64,000 nucleotides of DNA. Source: Actinotalea caeni (GTDB taxonomy: Bacteria > Actinomycetota > Actinomycetes > Actinomycetales > Beutenbergiaceae). Position 1 is the first letter of the stretch. Each line of letters starts with the position of its first letter. Both the position numbers and the translations under genes were made by a program. The notes below the pieces were generated by a model that was not told the origin of the DNA, searched no databases, and saw only the letters and a list, made by a program, of their open reading frames with translations. The stretch spans positions 1 through 64,000 of the forward strand of contig NZ_WNXX01000011.1 in the NCBI RefSeq assembly GCF_009733795.1, in the 5' to 3' direction. Of the stretch, positions 33,631 through 41,484 are shown piece after piece.

Positions 33631-34190
33631 CAGGGCGCGCTGTTCAACTTCGCGTTCTACGGCGTGCTGTTCGCGATGAGCCTGCTGCTGCAGCAGGGCC
33701 GCGGCCTCAGCGCGGTCACCAGCGGCCTGCTGTTCCTGCCGCTGACCGGCTGATCTCCGTCGGGACGCTCGCCGCCGCGCCTGCTGCTCGGCGATGGGGC
33801 CGCCGCGCGGTCCTCGGCGCCGCCCAGGGTGCTCTCGCCCTCACGCTCCTCGGTGCGGCGTGGGCGAGCACGTCCGCGTCGCTGGTGCCCCTCGTCCTCG
33901 CGCTCGCCCCGGCCGGGCTGGTCTCAGGTGTGCTGGTCTCGACGATGACCGCCCAGTCGATCGCCACGGTCGAGCCGGGTCTGCACGGCGCCGCCTCCTC
34001 GGTGCTCAACACCTCGCGCCAGCTCGGCTCCGCCGTCGGTGTCGCGGTCGTCGGGCCCCTCCTCGGAGCCGCCCACGATCTCGACCGCGGGTTCATCGCC
34101 TGCCTCGGCGCTGGTGCCGGCGCCGTGGTGGTCGCGCTGGCTCTCACGCTGCTCGGCCGCCGTCGCGCGGTCCAGGTGCGGCTCGCCTGA
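33631..34190 (+). pseudogene. Remnant of an MFS drug transporter (EmrB/QacA type)
   Basis: Two reading frames give pieces of one DHA2-type transporter. The first, about 33631-33753, reads ALFNFAFYGVLFAMSLLLQQ and then GLSAVTSGLLFLPLTG before a TGA. The second resumes in another frame near 33752 with LISVGTLAAAPAARRWGRRA and continues through SSVLNTSRQLGSAVGVAVVG to a stop at 34190. A frameshift or deletion separates them, and all N-terminal helices and any start codon are missing. It begins right after doxX, so an insertion or deletion probably removed the front of the gene. I take it as inactive. Confidence 0.75.
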
Positions 34191-34368
34191 CCGCGGCCTC
34201 CCCAGCGCGCCGCGCTCCCGGCGTGGCCGCTGGTGCCGGAGACGACGACCGCGTCAGGCGCGCTGGACCGCACCCGCGGCTGACCGCCGAGCCACCCCGG
34301 CGGCCCGGGCGGTGGCGAGGACCCTGCGGACGTCTCCCCGCGTCGCCCAACCGCGCCACGATGGACTC

Positions 34369-35838
34369 ATGGACGCCGTCGTCACCTGGGTGGCCGGTTG
34401 GTTCTGGGCCACCGATCACGAGGTCTCGAGGTTCGTGCTGCAGCGCGGCGTCGCGCTCGTCTACGCGATCGCGTTCGTGGCGGTGCTGCAGCAGTTCCGG
34501 CCCCTGCTCGGCGAGCGCGGGCTGCTGCCGGTGCCGCGGTACCTGGAGCGGATGGGCCCCGCCGTCGGGCCGACGCTGTTCCGGTGGCGCTACTCCGACC
34601 GGTTGCTGGCGGCGGTGGCGTGGGCCGGGCTGGCGGTGGCGCTCGCCCTGGTCGTGGGGCTGCCGCAGACCGGGCCGCCCTGGCTGCCGATGCTCGCGTT
34701 CGCCGCGCTCTACCTGCTGTACCTGTCGGTGGTCAACGTCGGGCAGGTGTTCTACGGCTTCGGCTGGGAGTCGCTGCTGCTGGAGGCCGGCTTCCTCGCG
34801 GCGTTCCTGGGCTCCGACGGCGTCGGGGTGCCGACGCTGGTGCTGCTCGCCTTCTGCTGGCTGCTGCTGCGGGTCGAGCTCGGCGCGGGGCTGATCAAGA
34901 TGCGCGGCGACCCGTGCTGGCGCGACCTCACGTGCCTGTACTACCACCACGAGACCCAGCCGATGCCGGGCCCGTTCTCGGCCTTCTTCCACGCGCTGCC
35001 GAAGCCGTTGCACAAGGTGGAGGTCGCCGCGAACCACGTCGTGCAGCTCGTCGTACCGTTCCTGCTCTTCGCACCGCAACCGGTCGCCTCGGTGGCGGCG
35101 GGGCTCGTGGTCGTGACGCAGCTGTGGCTGGTCGCGTCGGGCAACTTCGCGTGGCTGAACTGGCTGACGATGCTGCTCGCGTTCGCGGCGGTCTCCGACG
35201 ACGTGCTGCGTGCGGTGCTGCCGGGCCTGCCGGTGACGCCGCCGAGCGCGTCGGGCCCGGGGTGGTTCGCCGTCGTCGTGGGCGCGGTGACGCTGCTCGT
35301 GCTCGCGCTGTCGTACCGGCCGGCGCGCAACCTCGTGTCGCGGCGCCAGAAGATGAACGCCGCCTTCAACCGGTGGCACCTCGTAGGCGCCTACGGCGCG
35401 TTCGGCTCGATCACGCGTCGCCGCGACGAGGTCGTCGTCGAGGGCAGCGCGGCCGACGACCCCGGCGACGAGAGCGCCTGGCGGGAGTACGTGTTCAAGG
35501 GCAAGCCGGGCCCGGTCGACCGCCGGCCGCGGCAGTGGGCGCCGTACCACCTGCGGCTGGACTGGGGCATGTGGTTCCTCGCGCTCGGCTCGGTCGCGCA
35601 GCACGTGTGGTTCGAGCGGTTCCTGCTGCGGCTGCTGGAGGCGGACCCGGCGGTGCTGCGGCTGCTGCACCACGACCCGTTCGACGGCGAGCGACCCCGG
35701 TGGGTGCGCGCCCGGGTGTTCCGGTACCGCTACGCGACGCGTGCCGAGCGTCGCCGCGACGGCGTCTGGTGGGTCCGCGACGACCGCGGGCTGCTCGTCG
35801 ACCCCGAGATGCTCGACCGGGTGGCACGGGCGCGGTAG
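34369..35838 (+). CDS. Lipase maturation factor family membrane protein
   Basis: 489 residues with about 6-8 membrane segments in the first 340. WWESLLLE-type motifs of LMF1 proteins appear as FYGFGWESLLLEAGFLAAF near 125-143, followed by VELGAGLIKMRGDPCWRDL and LYYHHETQPMPGP. The C-terminal part has REYVFKGKPGPVDRRP and HLRLDWGMWFLAL. In animals LMF1 assists folding of lipases in the ER; the bacterial role is unknown. ATG 34369 was chosen because CACGAT at 34357-34362 would give a leaderless start and no good ribosome site exists. It stands alone between a pseudogene and a convergent gene. Confidence 0.82.
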   Translation: MDAVVTWVAGWFWATDHEVSRFVLQRGVALVYAIAFVAVLQQFRPLLGERGLLPVPRYLERMGPAVGPTLFRWRYSDRLLAAVAWAGLAVALALVVGLPQTGPPWLPMLAFAALYLLYLSVVNVGQVFYGFGWESLLLEAGFLAAFLGSDGVGVPTLVLLAFCWLLLRVELGAGLIKMRGDPCWRDLTCLYYHHETQPMPGPFSAFFHALPKPLHKVEVAANHVVQLVVPFLLFAPQPVASVAAGLVVVTQLWLVASGNFAWLNWLTMLLAFAAVSDDVLRAVLPGLPVTPPSASGPGWFAVVVGAVTLLVLALSYRPARNLVSRRQKMNAAFNRWHLVGAYGAFGSITRRRDEVVVEGSAADDPGDESAWREYVFKGKPGPVDRRPRQWAPYHLRLDWGMWFLALGSVAQHVWFERFLLRLLEADPAVLRLLHHDPFDGERPRWVRARVFRYRYATRAERRRDGVWWVRDDRGLLVDPEMLDRVARAR

Positions 35839-35866
35839 CCGCGTGCCGAGCGCGCCCCCGGGCCCG

Positions 35867-36160
35867 TCAGCGCAGCGCGACCGGGAACAGCTCGGTGCGG
35901 GCGACGACGCGGTCGCGCGTCTGCGCCTGCGCGAGCCGCCGCGGGTCGGCGAGATAGGCGTCGAGCGCCGCGCGGCCGGGGAACCGGTACAGCTGGACCT
36001 CGTGCGGTGCGCCGTCCGCCCCGTCCCCGACGGCGCGGCTCACCACCTCGGCACCGTGCTCCGGCAGCAGCGCGAGCACCTCGTCCTCGTACGCGGTCAT
36101 CGCCTCCTCCTGCCCCGGCACGGCCCAGAGCAGGCAGCAGAGGGTGAGGGTGTCGGTCAT
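35867..36160 (-). CDS. Small dimeric alpha/beta-barrel-like protein (DUF1330-like)
   Basis: 97 residues. LTLCCLLWAVPGQEEAMTAY at the start, PEHGAEVVSRAV in the middle and VQLYRFPGRAALDAYLADPR near 55-74 fit a ferredoxin-like dimeric barrel of the DUF1330/ABM class, in which a strand ending in FP is followed by a helix with A-x-x-AYL. Such proteins are often monooxygenase-like or stress-related, but no active-site residue can be named. ATG 36160. It lies 79 nt downstream of the DUF429 gene on the same strand. Confidence 0.65.
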   Translation of the reverse strand: MTDTLTLCCLLWAVPGQEEAMTAYEDEVLALLPEHGAEVVSRAVGDGADGAPHEVQLYRFPGRAALDAYLADPRRLAQAQTRDRVVARTELFPVALR

Positions 36161-36239
36161 GGCAGCAGTCTCGTGCAGGGCCGCGACCCGGCGCGAGACC
36201 CGGTGCGGCGTCCACGCTGTCGCGAGGTCCGGCCTGGCG

Positions 36240-36983
36240 TCAGTCCGTCGCGACGAGGTCGCGCAGCGGTCCGGCCGGGTAGTGGATCCAGCCCTCGCGC
36301 GCGGCCATCCGGGTGCCGGGCGGGGCGGTCCGCCCGAGGGCGACGGCGCGCGCGACGAGCGCGCCGACGACGGCGTCGAGCGCGTGGTCGCTCGCGCGCA
36401 CGGTGGGCTCGTGGTCGCCGAGGTCGAGCCACGGCGCCGCCTCCTGCAGCGCGGTCACGAGCGCGGCGCGGGCGGCCGTCAGGGCGCGCCCCTTGTACCC
36501 GCGGTGCGGCAGCCCCCACTGCTTGAGGGCCGCGGCCGGGTAGACCTCCGCGACCGTGCCCGCGCCGTCGCGCCGCACGTCGACGCCACGCACCCGGGCC
36601 TGCGCCAGCACCGTCGCGCACCGCAGCGCGGTGTGGCCGATGAGGTCGGCCGAGACGCTCAGCGGGACCAGCCCGACCTGCTGCCGCACGTGGAGGTCGG
36701 TGGCGCGGTTGACCAGCGGCACCTTCCACCTCGGCTGCTCGGCGGCGTCGAACGGCACCTCGTCCTGGTGGTGGGCCGTCACGAACGCGACGAAGTCGCT
36801 CGGCCACCCCAGCGGGCTGTCGATGCCGACCTTGGTGGCCGGCCCCCGCAGCACCGCGACCAGCGCGTCGTCGTCGGCGCCGACGACGACGTCGGTCACC
36901 ACCGCCGGCCCCGCGCGCCAGTCGACGTGCGCGACGGCCGTGCCGCGCGGCGCGGCCGCGAGGTCGATCCCGGCGGTGATCAC
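36240..36983 (-). CDS. DUF429 domain protein (predicted RNase H-like nuclease)
   Basis: 247 residues. GIDLAAAPRGTAVAHVDW at 5-22 is the first strand with the conserved Asp of an RNase H-like fold; VGIDSPLGWP near 52-61 and EVYPAAALKQWGLPHRGYKG near 150-169 are DUF429 signatures, and SDHALDAVVGALVARA near 204-219 carries the C-terminal acidic residue. DUF429 proteins are predicted nucleases of unknown role. The Gfo/Idh gene upstream on the same strand is separated from it by a strong terminator hairpin, so DUF429 has its own transcript. Confidence 0.8.
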   Translation of the reverse strand: MITAGIDLAAAPRGTAVAHVDWRAGPAVVTDVVVGADDDALVAVLRGPATKVGIDSPLGWPSDFVAFVTAHHQDEVPFDAAEQPRWKVPLVNRATDLHVRQQVGLVPLSVSADLIGHTALRCATVLAQARVRGVDVRRDGAGTVAEVYPAAALKQWGLPHRGYKGRALTAARAALVTALQEAAPWLDLGDHEPTVRASDHALDAVVGALVARAVALGRTAPPGTRMAAREGWIHYPAGPLRDLVATD

Positions 36984-37050
36984 CGGGTCAGCCTGCCACC
37001 GCGGCAGGCTCGCTCACGCCGTCGAGCACGCCCGAGATCGAACGGTGCGA

Positions 37051-37082
37051 CCGGGACCGGACGCTGCGGCGTCCGGTCCCGG
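37051..37082 (-). terminator. Strong hairpin terminator after the Gfo/Idh/MocA gene
   Basis: A perfect 14-bp stem, CCGGGACCGGACGC (37051-37064) and GCGTCCGGTCCCGG (37069-37082), encloses a TGCG loop. It lies 44 bp after the stop of the Gfo/Idh/MocA gene and before the DUF429 start on the same strand. There is no T tract, as is common for actinobacterial terminators. Confidence 0.8.
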
Positions 37083-37125
37083 GTCACGGAGCCGATCCCG
37101 GCTAGCCCCGCTCAGGACCGGCGGC

Positions 37126-38343
37126 TCACCAGGTGGGCTTGGCTGGGCCCTCGCCCAGGTCGGGGATCGGGAGGCGCGCGCCGCCCTGCTTGGCGGACTC
37201 GTACGCGATGACGCCCGGCAGCGTGAAGCGGGCCGCCGTCCAGGCGTTGACCGGCGGCTGGGTGCTCGTCGTCACCGCGCGCACGAAGTCGTCGGCGAGG
37301 AAGTGGTGCGAGCCCTCGTGGCCGTTGTGGGCGCCGTCGAACTCCTTCGGCAGCCGGCTGCGGTCGTGGACCTTCGCCAGCCCGGAGCTGAAGCTCTGCA
37401 TGAGGGCGGGGTCGACGTCGCCGAAGCCCTCGGGCACCTGGCCGGCGTGGGTGTAGAAGAGGTCGCTGATGTCGAGCGTGTCGCCCTTGGCGTAGTCCTC
37501 GCCCTCGGTCTTGATGCTCAGCGTCGCGCCGTGGCCGGTCTGCTCCATGACCGCCTCGGTGCCGTAGAACCGGAACCGCGACTCGTGGCCCTTCCAGTAG
37601 CCGACGCGACGGAACTCGTTGGTGCGCATCGCGCCGCCGTCGGCCAGCTCGAACAGCGCGGTCATGTTGGAGAACGTGTTGCCCCACCGCGACACCTGGG
37701 CGTCGAACACGCCGTCGCCGCGATCGTCGGGGATGCCGATGCAGCTGACGCTGGTCGCGTAGGTGGGCAGCGCGCCGAGCACGCCGCCGATCGCGTGCGT
37801 CGGGTAGAGCATGGGCGGGAAGCTCGCGGTCGACTTCCAGTCGTCGCCGCCGCTGTAGCGGTAGGCGGCGTAGAAGCCGTTGTCCATGTCGTGCACGTAG
37901 TCGCCCTCGGAGTAGAAGACGCGGCCCAGCTCGCCCGCGGCGACCTTCTCGCGGGCCCACACGACGGCGGGGTTGTAGTAGCTGGTCTCGCCCATCATGT
38001 AGATGAGCCCGGTGCGCTCGACCTCGCGCACGATCGCGGTGATCTCCTCGGACGTGATCGCCATCGGGACCGACGAGTAGACGTGCTTGCCGGCTGCGAG
38101 CGCCTGCAGCACCAGCTCGCCGTGGGTCCACCGCTGCGTCATCACCGCGACGGCGTCGACGTCGGAGGCGAGCAGCTCCTCCGCCGAGGCGAACGAGCCC
38201 GCGAGCCCGTACTTCTCGACGTGCTCGGCGGCCCGCTCCGGGACGAGGTCGGTGACGTAGACCGCCTCGACGTCCGGGTGGAGCTGCCACAGCGAGATGA
38301 AGCTGCGCGCGAACTGACCTGTTCCGATGACACCGATCTTCAT
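37126..38343 (-). CDS. Gfo/Idh/MocA family oxidoreductase
   Basis: 405 residues from ATG 38343. The Rossmann start is KIGVIGTGQFARSFISLW. AVAVMTQRWTHGELVLQAL and KHVYSSVPMAITSEE occupy the usual nucleotide and Lys-Pro region, although the common EKP is SVP here. The C-terminal alpha/beta domain has YMMGETSYYNPAVVWA, PPMLYPTHAIGG and TNEFRRVGYW. These NAD(P)-dependent proteins oxidise, epimerise or, in some branches, hydrolyse sugars. The loss of the EKP lysine argues for unusual chemistry. A TAGCGT box (minus strand, 38356-38351) would give a leaderless start, and an AACCGGTT palindrome lies just upstream. No sugar genes adjoin it. Confidence 0.85.
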   Translation of the reverse strand: MKIGVIGTGQFARSFISLWQLHPDVEAVYVTDLVPERAAEHVEKYGLAGSFASAEELLASDVDAVAVMTQRWTHGELVLQALAAGKHVYSSVPMAITSEEITAIVREVERTGLIYMMGETSYYNPAVVWAREKVAAGELGRVFYSEGDYVHDMDNGFYAAYRYSGGDDWKSTASFPPMLYPTHAIGGVLGALPTYATSVSCIGIPDDRGDGVFDAQVSRWGNTFSNMTALFELADGGAMRTNEFRRVGYWKGHESRFRFYGTEAVMEQTGHGATLSIKTEGEDYAKGDTLDISDLFYTHAGQVPEGFGDVDPALMQSFSSGLAKVHDRSRLPKEFDGAHNGHEGSHHFLADDFVRAVTTSTQPPVNAWTAARFTLPGVIAYESAKQGGARLPIPDLGEGPAKPTW

Positions 38344-38350
38344 GCCGACC

Positions 38351-38372
38351 ACGCTACTGGACACAACCGGTT
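38351..38372 (-). promoter_or_regulatory. -10 box and AACCGGTT palindrome upstream of the Gfo/Idh/MocA gene
   Basis: On the minus strand TAGCGT (38356-38351) stands 7 nt before ATG 38343. The perfect palindrome AACCGGTT (38365-38372) is directly upstream of that box, in the position of a repressor site. CG-centred palindromes of this sort are typical of LacI-family operators, but it does not match the TGnnAACGTTnnCA set of the first region. Confidence 0.55.
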
Positions 38373-38417
38373 ACTCGTGTCACCTCGGCGTTCTCGGCAT
38401 CTGTTCTCAGGTGGTGA

Positions 38418-38834
38418 GACCTCCCGGAGGCAGATGCCTACCGCTCGCGTCCCTACCGGACGCCGAACGTCCGCGATCCGCTCTACCGTGCAGCCCAGCG
38501 GCTGCCCGATCACCGCATCACCTGCATCCTGGTCGAGCGCGGCCTGCGCCGCGGCGGCCTGGCCGCGGCGGCCCTCCACGGCGCCGTCGAGCTGATCGCC
38601 CAGGCCGGCGGCGGCCTGGTCGAGGGTTACCCGCACGACACCGGCGGCGTCCGCAAGAAGAACTCCTCGTTCCTCTACAACGGCACGCGCGCCATGTACG
38701 AGCGCGAGGGCTTCACCTACGACAGGCCCAAGGGCCTCGGCAACTGCGTGATGGTGCGCGAGGTGGCCGCGAGCGCGCCTGCGCACCCGCTCACGCGCTC
38801 GCGCGCAGGTAGCGACCGAAGTGCGGCACCGTGA
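38418..38834 (+). pseudogene. C-terminal remnant of a GNAT acetyltransferase
   Basis: The frame opens after a TGA at 38415 with no usable start codon and reads DAYRSRPYRTPNV, then RITCILVERGLRRGGLAAAA, GGGLVEGYPHDTGG and YNGTRAMYEREGFTYDRPKG, which match the acetyl-CoA-binding half of a GNAT protein. The N-terminal half is absent. The end overlaps the AAA ATPase gene on the other strand by 44 bp. The missing half and missing start indicate a decayed gene; it fills most of the 38373-38790 gap. Confidence 0.7.
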
Positions 38835-39987
38835 ACGCGATCTTGCCGCGCTCGCCGGAGTAGATCAGACCCTTCTTGAGCAGCGCGTCCCGCGCCGGCG
38901 ACAGCGACTGCGGCGTGCGGTCGAGCAGCCGGGCGACGGCGGCCGTCGGGACCGCGTCGACCTCGCCGTCACCTCCACCGGCCTCGAGCGCGACGTCGGC
39001 CATCGCCCGCAGGTACTCGCGCTCGGCCGGTGTCGCCCGCTCGTAGCGGGACCCGAAGAACCCGACCGCGAGCTCGGCCTCCGCCTCGGGTGCGGCGACC
39101 GTGACGTCGTCGGCCGTGATCGGCGAGCGCGGCGCGACGTCCCAGGCGACCTTGCCGTACGCCTGCACGAAGTACGGGTAGCCGGCGGTGCGCTCGTAGA
39201 GCGCGGCGAGCGCGTCGTCGTCGAACTCGGCACCCTCCTCCGCCGCCGGCACCGTGAGCGCGAGGTCGGCGGCGGCGCGGTCGAGCCGGTCGATGCGGGT
39301 GTAGCGGAACAGCCGCTCGCTGTAGGACTTCGAGGCCGAGAGCACCGCGGGCAGGTGCGGCAGCCCGGCGCCGACGACGATGAGCGGCAGCCCCGACTGC
39401 GAGATCTCGTGGCACGCCGCGCACAGCGCGGAGACGTCCTCGGGCAGCAGGTCCTGCATCTCGTCGATGAACACCGCCACCCCGCTGCCCGCGTCCGCGG
39501 CCAGCCCGCCGACATCGGTGAGCAGCTCGACGAGGTCGATCTCGATGTCGCCGGAGTCGGCCCGCCCCGTCGTCGCCGGGACGTCGATGCCCGGGCTCCA
39601 GCGGTCCCGCATGCTCGCCTTCGCGGGCGCCGCCCGCAGCGCGAACGCCTTGATCGTGCCGAGGACTGCGTCGGCGTCCCCGGGGCGCCCCAGCTCACGC
39701 ACCGCGGTGTGCAGGGCGGCCGACAGCGGACGCCGCAGCGACTGGTCGGGCCGTGCCTCGAGCTTGCCGGTCCCCCACCCCGCCCGCACCGCGGCCGACC
39801 GCAGCGCGTTGAGCAGCACGGTCTTGCCGACCCCGCGCAGCCCGGTGAGCACGATCGAGCGCTCGGGCCGCCCGCGCGCCACCCGTTCGAGCACGACGTC
39901 GAAGGTGTCGAGCTCGCTGTCGCGGCCGGCGAGCTCGGGCGGGCGCTGCCCCGCGCCGGGCGCGTACGGGTTCCTGATCGGGTCCAC
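38791..39987 (-). CDS. AAA/STAND-type ATPase with C-terminal winged helix (Orc1/Cdc6-like layout)
   Basis: 398 residues. Walker A GLRGVGKT is at about 49-56, Walker B VFIDEMQDL near 170, and the sensor region LPLIVVGAGLPHLP near 200. A helical lid with TAGYPYFVQAYGKVAWD and a winged helix ending LLKKGLIYSGERGKIAFTVP follow. Such stand-alone ATPases resemble archaeal-type predicted ATPases; many are linked to replication or defence, but the role here is unknown. GTG 39987 is preceded after 6 nt by TACTGT, suggesting a leaderless start. A 12-bp sequence repeated upstream may be its operator. Confidence 0.82.
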   Translation of the reverse strand: MDPIRNPYAPGAGQRPPELAGRDSELDTFDVVLERVARGRPERSIVLTGLRGVGKTVLLNALRSAAVRAGWGTGKLEARPDQSLRRPLSAALHTAVRELGRPGDADAVLGTIKAFALRAAPAKASMRDRWSPGIDVPATTGRADSGDIEIDLVELLTDVGGLAADAGSGVAVFIDEMQDLLPEDVSALCAACHEISQSGLPLIVVGAGLPHLPAVLSASKSYSERLFRYTRIDRLDRAAADLALTVPAAEEGAEFDDDALAALYERTAGYPYFVQAYGKVAWDVAPRSPITADDVTVAAPEAEAELAVGFFGSRYERATPAEREYLRAMADVALEAGGGDGEVDAVPTAAVARLLDRTPQSLSPARDALLKKGLIYSGERGKIAFTVPHFGRYLRASA

Positions 39988-40005
39988 GCTCGGACAGTAT
40001 CCGCA

Positions 40006-40094
40006 TGTCTAGCGAGAACCGCAGATTGGCCCAGACAGCGCAATGGTGTGTCGGCGCACGGCTCGATGTGGTTGTCTCGTGCTGTCTAGCGAGA
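40006..40094. repeat. Two copies of TGTCTAGCGAGA upstream of the AAA ATPase gene
   Basis: TGTCTAGCGAGA occurs at 40006-40017 and 40083-40094, followed by AACC and GCCC. The first copy sits just upstream of the predicted -10 box of the ATPase gene. They may be binding sites of an unidentified regulator. Confidence 0.6.
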
Positions 40095-40164
40095 GCCCTA
40101 GACCCACGCAGACTCTCCACGACACCTCCCGTCCACCCGCGGGGCGCCTCCCCGCACATCCGGC

Positions 40165-40203
40165 TTGACCCTCACGCGACGTGAGGCCCGATGCTCGAGG
40201 ACA
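40165..40203 (+). promoter_or_regulatory. MerR-type promoter and operator before the TipA-like gene
   Basis: TTGACC (40165-40170) and GATGCT (40190-40195) are separated by 19 bp, the long spacer of MerR-controlled promoters. The spacer holds a perfect inverted repeat, CCTCACG-CGA-CGTGAGG (40170-40186). The -10 box lies 7 nt before ATG 40203, so the mRNA is probably leaderless and the gene autoregulated. Confidence 0.85.
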
Positions 40204-40982
40204 TGACTGCCATGACCACCGAGAACGACGTGTCGCTGACCGTCGGACAGGCGGCGGAGCAGACCGGCGTCACGGTCCGGACCCTGCACCACTACGACGA
40301 GATCGGCCTGCTCCGGCCGAGCGGGCGCACCGCGTCCGGCTACCGGCTGTACACGGCGGCCGACCTGGAGCGCATGCAGCAGATCGTCGTCTACCGCCGG
40401 CTGGGGTTCTCGCTGGAGGAGGTGGCCGAGCTGCTCGCGGACAGCGACGCGGTCGCCCACCTGCAGCGTCAGCGGCAGACCGTGATGGCCCGGATGGCCG
40501 AGCTCGGCGACCTCGTCGAGTCCATCGATCGTGCACTGGAGGCCGAGATGAGCGGAACCACCCTGACCGCGGCCGAGCGCCGCGAGCTCTTCGGAGAGAG
40601 CTTCGACGAGGAGCAGCGCGAGGCCCAGGAGCGCTGGGGCGACACCGCGCAGTGGAAGCAGTCCGCCGCGCGCACCAAGCGCTACACCAAGGAGGACTGG
40701 GAGCGGCTGAAGGCCGAGCAGCGGGGCATCTTCGACCGGATCGTCGCGACCTTCCGCAGCGGCGCCGCACCGGAGCGGACCGAGGCGATGGACGCCGTCG
40801 AGGAGCACCGGGTGTTCATCGACCGGTGGTTCTACGACTGCCCGCGCGAGTTCCAGGTGAAGCTCGGCGAGCTGTACGTCGCCGACCCGCGCTACGGCGA
40901 GGGGATCGCCGGCGAGGCGCTCGAGGGCCTCGGCAACTGGATCCGCGACGCGATCGTCGCCAACGCCGCACGCGAGGGCTGA
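40203..40982 (+). CDS. MerR family regulator with TipA-like ligand-binding domain
   Basis: About 259 residues. The N-terminal MerR winged helix reads LTVGQAAEQTGVTVRTLHHY and later GYRLYTAADLERMQQI. A dimerisation coiled coil follows (about 80-125). The C-terminal half, from GESFDEEQREAQERWGDTAQ to GLGNWIRDAIVANA, is a TipAS domain, which in Streptomyces TipA binds thiopeptide antibiotics. I chose ATG 40203 because the MerR promoter upstream places the transcript start there; an ATG at 40191 lies inside the -10 box. It stands alone, so its own promoter is the only visible target. Confidence 0.9.
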   Translation: MTAMTTENDVSLTVGQAAEQTGVTVRTLHHYDEIGLLRPSGRTASGYRLYTAADLERMQQIVVYRRLGFSLEEVAELLADSDAVAHLQRQRQTVMARMAELGDLVESIDRALEAEMSGTTLTAAERRELFGESFDEEQREAQERWGDTAQWKQSAARTKRYTKEDWERLKAEQRGIFDRIVATFRSGAAPERTEAMDAVEEHRVFIDRWFYDCPREFQVKLGELYVADPRYGEGIAGEALEGLGNWIRDAIVANAAREG

Positions 40983-41034
40983 CGCCCGCCGCGCCGAGAA
41001 GGATCGGCTGCGGGCGAGGTCGGGCGGTGGCCGC

Positions 41035-41334
41035 TCAGCGCAGCCGCCGCTCGACCTCCTCGACGACGTCCTTCGCCTCCTTCAGACCGGAGCCGGTCTG
41101 CTCCCGGTGCACCTTGATCGCCTCGATCTTCTTGCCCCGGCGCAGCAGGTCGACGATCTGCGGCCACGGCGGCACCGACCACGGGTCGACGGCGTCGCCC
41201 GCGCCGGCGGCGGGCTGGGCCGCCTGCGCGGCGGCGCCCTCGAGCGCCGCCACCCGGCGCTGCAGATCGGCGATCGTGCGCTCGGCGGCGGCGAGACGCG
41301 CCTCGAGGGATGACTGGTCCGGTTGCCACTGCAT
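41035..41334 (-). CDS. Small protein with coiled coil and ribosomal L7/L12 C-terminal-like motif
   Basis: 99 residues. Residues 9-37 form a short heptad-like coiled coil (LEARLAAAERTIADLQRRVA). After a Pro/Ala linker the C-terminal part reads LLRRGKKIEAIKVHREQTGS and then GLKEAKDVVEEVERRL, matching the KI-x-VIK-x-R-x-x-T-x-LGLKEAK-x-VE pattern of L7/L12 that contacts elongation factors. It is not the genuine L7/L12: the N-terminal dimer domain and rpl neighbours are missing. Similar short proteins are widespread in actinobacteria without known function. ATG 41334 lies about 150 bp from the divergent hrpA. Confidence 0.75.
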   Translation of the reverse strand: MQWQPDQSSLEARLAAAERTIADLQRRVAALEGAAAQAAQPAAGAGDAVDPWSVPPWPQIVDLLRRGKKIEAIKVHREQTGSGLKEAKDVVEEVERRLR

Positions 41335-41484
41335 CCACCCATCGTGGCGCACGGCGCCGCGGCGGCGGGCGACCGCGGCCGGCGTGCGGCCGTGACGGCG
41401 GTTCGCCCGCACCGTCCCATCGCGCCTGGGCCGAGCACGAAATCCGTGCCGAGGCCGCCGCGTGTCCAGGGACAATGGTGCGTC

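Noticed and set aside
37126-38343. Calling the Gfo/Idh/MocA protein a GH188 sulfoquinovosidase partner of the first locus
   Set aside because: It lies 22 kb away, its upstream palindrome differs from the LacI operators, and the superfamily is too diverse for such a call without alignment.
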